Below are positions 6,957 to 13,246 of a stretch of 13,246 nt of DNA, piece by piece (positions within the stretch are counted from its first letter, which is position 1; every line of letters begins with the position of its first letter). The notes beneath the pieces were generated by a model, which had not been told where the DNA came from, made no database searches, and was given only the letters and a program-made list of their open reading frames with translations. Source of the DNA: Phoronis ovalis (taxonomy: Eukaryota > Phoronida > Phoronidae); the NCBI GenBank assembly GCA_028565635.1, contig JAOXYB010039451.1, forward strand, positions 1 to 13,246, written 5' to 3'. A program made the translations under genes and the position numbers.

Positions 6957-9900
6957 GTAAGTTTATGTAAAGTTTGAAAAGTTTTAGCGGTAAAGTGACT
7001 GTTGTCAAATCAGGAATTTTAGCCCGGAGAAATTTGGCAGGGATAAGGTATTTGTGGAATTTTTGCTTGCTAGAGGAAGTTGGTTTTGTGGAATTTTATA
7101 TTTATTTTGTTTTTAGAGCTAACAATCAACGTTTAACAAGCTTTAAAGGCATATAACAAAGGATTAAAAATGGAAACTTTCGTGCCACAACATCATTCAT
7201 TGCAGAGGGCCAAGTTATTAAAACTCCAAATAAACCGACCTAGCAGTAAGCACCCGTTTCTGATACCTAAGGTCGATTTACTCAGAGTGGCCAAATTGTG
7301 GTTAGGGTGATAACTCCTGTCTTCAAACACCCTGAAGTTAAATCTTGTGTAATTAGCAGTGCTATTAAATCAACAGATACTACTGTAAATTATTTGAACT
7401 TACAACACCAAGTAGATACAATCTTTATAAATTTTGAAGAACTGTTAATTTACGTGAAACGTGATGAAATTGAGCATTAAACTATTCATTAAACTCTTTT
7501 CATTTCTTTTAAATTTGTGTGGATAAGCGTATTATGAGCATGACATTGATAATTTGTAATCTACCCAATCAAATATTTGACCACCAGCTTTTGAAGGTTG
7601 AATGCAGTAGTGTGCGTGTGGGAGGGGGCGGGGGAGTACCCTGGGGGACTGGGGATGACAAAACTGCCGTAGCAATGATATGTACCATTAATTAAAGTTG
7701 GTTCAAAATATATCCGCCGGAGCATCAGGAAGTTTTGTTTTAATTTTGAGTAGATGTGGAATAGTTGTCAGGTTCTTTTGAGTAGATTGGGAACCCAGGG
7801 GGTAGTTTATTTTCATATATATGGGTATTCTCGGCTGGGACCTCAAACCAACTGACCCCTATAGCAAAATTTTCTGAACGCTCTCTATACCAACCCAGAA
7901 ATACTATTTTTTTAGGAAACATCCCTTATATCAAACAATTTTTTTCTGCACATCCTCTATACAAACACAGGTTTTTCTACATGTACTCATTGTATGCTTG
8001 TTTGAAATTTTAATAATTATAGGTTACCTCTGTGTTTGATGAAATATTTATTAAAGTAAGTTGCTTTTCGAATATTTTTCACTCACAGCATCATTCACAG
8101 AATTGCTCAAAAACAAACCACAGCTAAAATTGAGTGAATTTACACCATATATCCTCTATACTTGAGATACAAAAATTGAACATCTTCTATACCTGATCCC
8201 TGAAAAATGAATCAACTCCAGCAGAGCATCCCTGTCAGATATTGATAGGGATTCGGAATAGTGATCCTGATTCTAATCCAACTTGTTAACCTTGATAGTG
8301 TAATTACAGATAAAAGAAATGCCTGCTCAAATCGGTATCTCTGGTTATAGAAAGCATCAAACCTCTATATCTTTCACCTCTCGACCATATAACCAGTACA
8401 GTATTTTCATGATGTGACCACTTTGTTACATCAGGTTTACTAGCTTGTTTAGCACCTTGCTGGTTTATTGACTTTTGATAAACAAATGTAAACACTTGAT
8501 TGTTCTTCTTTATTGCTTAGTACTAGTGTGTTACTGTATTAATCTACCTTGTTTGCTAACTTTTCTTTACTTAGGACAAATCTCCTAGCCAGGGTCCCTA
8601 TCCAATTACCCTCCTGTAGGTTAACAAAATTATAGGTGTTTGTTAATTTTGCAATCATTATAGATCATAATAACTAATCAATTGTTGAAGTATATAATTA
8701 AGAAAAAAATGCTTAACAAGTATTGCTTTTCACTTTAATGGCAGTTCAAGGAAATTATGTCTGTAATTCATCAATTTATTTCTGTTGCTTTTGTATTGCA
8801 TTTCCTTCAATAAGTGTATAAAAAATTGTTTGTTTAGAATATTATAATAAATTAAAAATCTTGATGATTTCACTTTTTCCATAGTAAACATGTTTCTAAA
8901 GATTGGATATTCAAAATCTGGTTTTAATTTTAAAAATAATGCATGAATAAAAACTACATTATATTTTTACCCAAAGCTGTATTTGTTAATGATAGCAATT
9001 AAAAGAAAGTACATGATATCATTGGGGATATTTTTAGTAAATCATTTGGGATTCCACTAAGTTGAATTTCATTGCAACTTGGTGTGATTCACTTACTATT
9101 TGAAATAATTTATGTAATATTTTCTGGTAGTCTGGTATGTAAACTGAACACTGGTTAAAATATAATGAAATTCCTTGGTTTTGAATCAAATACCATGACA
9201 ACACTGTTAAATGACAAGTCTAACATGAATTAATGATTATAATTTGCACACCAACTAACTTATTATTACTAAGTATTGTGAAAATACGATGGTGAGTTTC
9301 TCGTCAATATATGTGGGATTCTGCATCCATAGGAATGCATAGTTTATATTCACATTTGCAATATAAACTAATTAATAATTAAAATTTCACTAGTTTTAAA
9401 ACCATAGCAAAGACCTTTTGAAACTGCAGTGTAACAAAATATGTAACTGTGAATCTTTATTTTCTAAATTCAGGAAGAATTAATGATTTCTATGTGTGTC
9501 CTTTTTAGATGAATGGTTACAATGGAGTCACAGTGGCTAAACCAAATGAGTTTGAATTACAGTTACGTCCAGAGGTTATCTCTCACCTTCCTCCCTTAAG
9601 TGCTCATCAGGTAAGATATGTGTCACCTTTATAAATAAGTCTACATCATTTCGGTATTACAATATTATAAATATTTATTATTTTCAATTTACACACCTAC
9701 TACCCTTTCTAATTTCTTGGGACATTTGACTATCTCAAAATTCACAGCTACAAACAGTCACAGATAATTTCAGAAAATTCATATTTCTTCCAAACTTCCA
9801 ATCCTCAAAATTCAGTTACACCAAGCACTGAAAACATGAGATTTGACTGTTAAAAATTGAGAACTTTTCTTGTTCATATTGCTTATGTAAAATCGAAGAT

Positions 9901-12769
9901 ATTGTCATATAGAAAAACCTCATCAAACTTGCTGCTAAGCCTTTATGGGAATTATTCTTTAAATCTGAAAAACCTGATATATTACAGAAAAATTAAAACT
10001 GCAAAAATGTTAAGTTCTAAATCACGACATACAAAATGATTTTATGAAACAAAGTTACAGTTCTAGCTGTATGCAGTGATGAGACACACATATGAACAGT
10101 TTTTAAGCAATCTTAGGGTACCAAGTGTTGTATTTCTTACTTATATCCAGATGATATTTCCAGCTGATTAGATGCTGTATTGTATAATTTCTTTACCTAC
10201 AGGAAAATGTTGAGGTCACTTTGTGTTCAGCTGTGTTAACCTGTGTACTTTATCATAATACAAACATTATTAATATCAAACTTCATAATATTATTATAAT
10301 CAGATCACCATACAGTGTTTTATTTTGTGCTGTTGATCCATGTCAGAAAAGGAAAAAGTTTTTAGCATCCACATGTAACAACAAAGAAAAACTTCTGTCA
10401 CAAATTTTATTATAGCTAACACCAGTATGCAACATCATCATCTTGTTATGTATCGCACTTTGTAGTTTACTTTGTGACATCACAGTTGTAGATTTAGGAA
10501 AGTTAAAGTGAGTAGTGTATTGTAGTGTAAGACTGTTCAAATTTATTGAGAACTAGATTTTAATACTGTGATAATACCAAACAATTATTTTTTTCCTACT
10601 AATTATGTATACGAATGTAACATCAAAAAGGTCTCAAGAGAATGCAATATAAAATGTCACGTTCAACAAGTTTGCTTATCTATGCAACTATGGTGTAACA
10701 GTTGTGGATTCCTGTGTGTACTGTAGTGATCACGTTTTAATTAATATGAAGTTTTGTATATATTAATATTAATCATCAGAAACACCTAAAAGTATTAATT
10801 AGATCTTTTATGTAATGAGGCAGTTAAATTTAAAATAACAGATTTGTTACCAATCAAAACAATAATTACTTCAATGTCTAGTAGAAAGACCATAAAAATC
10901 AATAAAAATAACAAGAAAATTGTTCTTTACCTCAAACATAGTGTCACCTTATAGTGCTTCGATGAGTTTTTATTGATCTCTGTAGTTTCTCACATTTCTT
11001 TGCATTGGGTCTTATTTATTGTTTATTAAGTATTCTGATATGAAATAGTAAAACAAGTTATACATAGAACAGTGATGATGTAGTTTATTCTTAAATAACT
11101 CCTCATTTTATATTTTTTGAAGAATAAATTATTATTTTGTATTTTTGTTATATTTTAGTATTTAATATGTACATTTTTAGAACTACAATATTATCTGTAT
11201 AGTATTACATGTATTATAACTATGGCAATTTGACAGGCAAAAACTGTCTTGCAAAAAGTTATTTTAATAAAAGCCTTTTTCACTATTTTTTCTTTCAGCC
11301 TGCTTTTAGCGAAAAGCCAAAAATACTTCAACGTGGGTCTTGGACAAAAGCTGCTCCATTCAAGGAGCAACAATTCCATCGACATGTTAGTGACTCCATA
11401 GCCAATAACTACAGTCCACAAGCCAGGGATCTTACAACTTCATGGATATATGAAAACACAAAGTTTGGTACAATAACTGTACAGTTTGTTGTACACTGCC
11501 AAATTGGTTGCAAACTACAATTAATTGCTTGTTCGTGTTTCTTCCTTCTTAGTGGAAGAATTAATGCTAGTTAATTCACAAAATCAGATTTAACTTTTTG
11601 TTTTGTTTTCAAATTTGTGATAGTTTCTTGAATGTAGCAGTTTCCGTTTATTCTTGCAAGACAACTATGTTTCCTTCTATAGTGAGAGTTTGTCATTAGA
11701 AAATGCTGCATGATCTGCTTTATTATTTTAGATGACTGTTTTTTCATTCATAACTTTGATTGTGTTATTTCAAGTGACTTCTTATTCATGCGTTTTCAAT
11801 AACATTTGTAATTTTAGCTCCTGGTGCAGAAGAAGGAGTAAATTTGTCTCCGGGAATTCAGAACTTTCAATTTTCACCAAGCCCTGTAACTAGTCCGAGA
11901 GATTATCTGAATGATGGAGTTAAACAACAACAAAGATCTTTCAGGGAGAGGAGGTATGTGAATTCATTTATATACTCTAAAAAGGAATGTTTGCCAATCA
12001 AATTACTGTTTTAATTAACATCTTCTTATTTATTACTTGTTTGTTAATTGTTTTGTATCAACATTATTTTTTTCGAATAGTTGCTAAATTTATGTTTTAT
12101 GGCATGTTTTATGGAGTTGATGTCAGAACAGAAGTCACTTGTGATAATTATCAAGATCTGTTGAGAGTATGTAAAAAAGTGATTTCAGAGCTATTTACAT
12201 ATTAATTAATGTCTGAACTGTGATTTGCTAAAATGCTTCCTATTTCAGAACAAATCAGCGTTACAGCAGTTCTAATGGAGACTCCAATGGTATTATCAGT
12301 GAGAATGGATACCATAGTCAGCACACATTGCCTCGTATAAGCAGATCGCCGGAACTCAATAATAATTCAGTCAATTCAAATGGTAAGGAAATAAACACTG
12401 TTTGAATGTGCATAGTAAAGACATATCTGACAAATCTGAATTAATTTGTATCTCAAGTAGAAGGAATGACCAGATTTTAAATACAGTGATAGAACATAAC
12501 TACAATGAGGGCTAGTTCTGTATTGTTAATTCTACCCTTTCCGATCATTATGATCTGAACAACTTGTTTCATGTTGAAGTGTTAGTCTGCAACAGGACAC
12601 ATCTTATTATAGCTTTTGGTTGTAATAAAGTTCTTCTTATGTCATGTGTGACGAATTTAGTTGTTGCTTGGGCAGCCTATGTAAATATTTAAAAAATCTT
12701 CTTGATTGTATAGGTGAAGAACGTGACACAAACTTAGAAGCTCACCTTTCAAATAATACTATTTACTGA
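6939..12769 (+). CDS. Six-exon gene, unrecognised 204-residue protein (span includes introns)
   Basis: Coding exons are 6939-6956, 9509-9610, 11299-11467, 11818-11953, 12249-12382 and 12714-12769. They total 615 bases, including a TGA stop. All introns are GT-AG, and the phases (0, 0, 1, 2, 1) keep one frame throughout, which is the main evidence. Residues 1-40 contain NEFELQLRPEVISHLPPL. Residues 41-97 hold two Ser-Trp pairs (GSWTKAAPFKEQQF at 53-66 and TTSWIYENTKF at 86-96). Residues 98-204 are rich in Ser, Asn, Gln and Arg and are probably disordered. They include FSPSPVTSP (115-123), a good target for proline-directed kinases, and a basic stretch near 134-146. There is no signal peptide, membrane segment or cysteine. 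I do not recognise the family. A short animal-specific cytoskeletal or ciliary protein is one guess, from the low-complexity tail and the X-box-like site. The first exon is the least certain, since exon 2 itself opens with ATG. Confidence 0.78.
7170..7480 (+). pseudogene. Two abutting open frames, possible frameshifted gene relic
   Basis: An ATG at 7170 opens a 46-codon frame that stops at 7308-7310 and includes HPFLIPK near codons 28-34. A second frame is open from 7271 to the TAA at 7478-7480 and includes GRFTQSGQ, TPVFKHPEVKSC and FINFEELLIYVKRDEIEH. The two overlap by about 40 bases in different phases, as if one frameshift had split a protein of about 100 residues. A good acceptor-like sequence (TTATTTTGTTTTTAG, AG at 7115-7116) lies upstream. 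I recognise no family. It could be a degenerate nested or alternative exon, or chance. Confidence 0.2.
7620..7654 (+). repeat. G-rich tract with G-quadruplex potential
   Basis: Runs of three, five, five, five and four G occur within 35 bases, separated by A, C, AGTACCCT and ACT. One loop is 8 bases, slightly longer than the usual limit of 7. It is on the sense strand of the second gene, so the pre-mRNA would carry it. The part AGTACCCTGGGGGACT also resembles the ends of the TIR elements and may be a remnant of one. Confidence 0.55.
7794..8250 (-). mobile_element. Decayed TIR element E, inverted, in intron 1
   Basis: It opens CCCAGGGGGTAGTTTAT, matching the minus-strand right end of element A (CCCAGGGGGTACTTCAT). 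Toward the other end, AGCAGAGCATCCCT (8220-8233) is the reverse-orientation form of A's subterminal block (AGCGGCACATCCCT). So E is the same family as A and D in the opposite orientation, with the 8250 end worn away. In between are several diverged units of the form CATCCTCTATAC (near 7879, 7920, 7949, 8151 and 8183). No target duplication or coding sequence was found. Confidence 0.55.
8251..9508. other. Second half of intron 1, nothing recognised
   Basis: AT-rich with short open frames only on either strand. No splice-bounded exon in a compatible phase was convincing. Confidence 0.5.
9341..9369. repeat. 10-bp perfect inverted repeat, 9-base loop
   Basis: AGTTTATATT pairs with AATATAAACT around the loop CACATTTGC. 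It is AT-rich and would form only a weak hairpin. Confidence 0.8.
9509..9610 (+). CDS. Exon 2 of the six-exon gene
   Basis: The acceptor is a pyrimidine-rich TGTGTCCTTTTTAG and the donor is CAG|GTAAGA. The 102 bases encode residues 7-40 in phase 0 on both sides. The exon starts exactly with ATG, so it could itself hold the start codon if exon 1 is non-coding or absent. Confidence 0.85.
9611..11298 (+). other. Intron 2 (1,688 bp), nothing recognised inside
   Basis: Starts GTAAGA and ends TTTTTTCTTTCAG. The interior is AT-rich with stop codons in all frames. No repeat or element stands out. Confidence 0.65.
11299..11467 (+). CDS. Exon 3 of the six-exon gene
   Basis: The acceptor has a strong pyrimidine tract (CTATTTTTTCTTTCAG). 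It encodes residues 41 to the first base of codon 97, including both Ser-Trp pairs. The donor TTTG|GTACAA is weak. The exact phase match (1) with exon 4 supports it. If the intron were retained, the frame would run 35 codons further, to a TAA at 11572-11574, giving a cysteine-containing hydrophobic end. Confidence 0.8.
11818..11953 (+). CDS. Exon 4 of the six-exon gene
   Basis: The acceptor is AATTTTAG and the donor is AG|GTATGT, close to consensus. It encodes residues 97-142, starting PGAEEG after the split Ala codon. It carries FSPSPVTSP and an Arg/Gln-rich end (QQQRSFRER). Confidence 0.82.
12249..12382 (+). CDS. Exon 5 of the six-exon gene
   Basis: The acceptor CTTCCTATTTCAG and donor ATG|GTAAGG are both good. 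It encodes residues 142-187 (split codons at both ends), rich in Ser and Asn, with the central LPRISRSPEL. Likely disordered. Confidence 0.82.
12714..12769 (+). CDS. Exon 6, C-terminus and stop of the six-exon gene
   Basis: The acceptor is CTTGATTGTATAG. It encodes residues 187-204, ending HLSNNTIY, with TGA at 12767-12769. The upstream phase matches exon 5 exactly. Confidence 0.8.
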
Positions 12770-12854
12770 AGAGTCTAGAAGCATTTGACAGTATTTGCTT
12801 TTCAGAAGGATCAGACTTTAATATATTCATTGGACTTATATTTGATAAAATGTC

Positions 12855-12860
12855 AATAAA
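12855..12860 (+). terminator. Poly(A) signal of the six-exon gene
   Basis: AATAAA occurs 86 bases after the stop codon, a usual distance for a compact 3' untranslated region. Cleavage would fall near 12870-12890. Confidence 0.65.
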
Positions 12861-13246
12861 TTTGAGATAGAACGTACACGTTAAGGCAAGATTAGCATTT
12901 TATCGTATTTTATGTGAAAGATTTATTCAATACAGTTTATAACTATAGATAAAATTCGCAATTTACTTTGACATTTAAAATGAATTAGAAAAAAATATAA
13001 AATAATGTGCGAGCAATATAAATATGTAAAGTAAATATTGAAGTGAAGCATTAAAGTTTAAACTTCTAAAAATACATATTTTTTAGCAAAATAATATAAA
13101 AGAAACCAAATCTGTGCAAATAACAGGTTTGCAAATGTTTGTTTTAGAACAGGCAATCAAAGAAAAAATGTTCACTTGATCTATATACGGTAATTCTTCT
13201 CAAATTCGTACAAAAATAAAATAATAATTTTTTTTAATTTTGGGGG
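12861..13246. other. AT-rich right flank, no gene seen
   Basis: Very AT-rich sequence with no open frame or repeat of note, ending in an A/T run and GGGGG at the window edge. Confidence 0.5.

Larger units (their letters stand above)
6957..9508 (+). other. Intron 1 (2,552 bp)
   Basis: Begins GTAAGT and ends TGTGTCCTTTTTAG. It holds a frame-broken open frame (7170-7480), a G-rich tract (7620-7654) and the inverted element E (about 7794-8250). From 8251 to 9508 it is AT-rich with nothing recognised except a 10-bp inverted repeat at 9341-9369. Confidence 0.6.

Noticed and set aside
8304-8495. Minus-strand 63-codon frame in intron 1
   Set aside because: No start context, splice signals or recognisable residues. 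Its length is expected by chance.
10202-10213. Micro-exon after CTTTACCTACAG in intron 2
   Set aside because: The following donor (GTCACT) is poor and nothing else supports a 12-base exon, although it would keep frame.
11209-11574. Single 121-codon open frame as an independent gene
   Set aside because: The coding part starts at a strong acceptor (11299) and leaves at a donor (11467) whose phase matches exon 4. The rest is intron read-through.

Overview
The window looks like a stretch of invertebrate animal nuclear genome. It is strongly AT-rich and has one intronless gene for a secreted leucine-rich-repeat (LRR) protein. It also has one gene split by canonical GT-AG introns and several short terminal-inverted-repeat elements. 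No bacterial signals (operons, Shine-Dalgarno sites), rRNA, tRNA or CRISPR array were seen. The LRRNT-LRR-LRRCT-Ig architecture is metazoan. Sequence alone does not place the phylum, but a marine bilaterian (mollusc, brachiopod, hemichordate or amphioxus-like) would fit.

Layout. 1-1102 is non-coding apart from an open frame running in from the left edge and one possible untranslated exon. 1103-1471 is a TIR element (A). 1593-3620 is the LRR gene, 675 residues, uninterrupted. 3664-4163 is a second TIR element (B), exactly 500 bp, flanked by a perfect 8-bp target duplication and lying 43 bp after the LRR stop codon. 4172-6057 is intergenic and holds a third element (C, 4623-5067) and a few CTCF-like sites. 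6058-6454 is a decayed element (D). From 6939 to 12769 a six-exon gene encodes a 204-residue protein that I do not recognise. Its 2.55-kb first intron contains a fifth, inverted element (E, about 7794-8250), a G-rich tract and a frame-broken open reading frame. A poly(A) signal follows at 12855. The rest, to 13246, is AT-rich flank.

Functionally, the LRR protein is probably extracellular (recognition or adhesion), with no visible membrane anchor. The second protein has a short N-terminal part with two Ser-Trp pairs and a long Ser/Asn/Gln/Arg-rich tail that is likely disordered. Its proximal upstream region has a YY1-like site and an RFX X-box-like site, so a ciliary or testis role is possible but unproven. 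Nothing links the two genes functionally. The most distinctive pattern is the group of non-autonomous elements with ends of the form CCC(N)GGGGG(T)AC(T). Two of them closely bracket the LRR gene.
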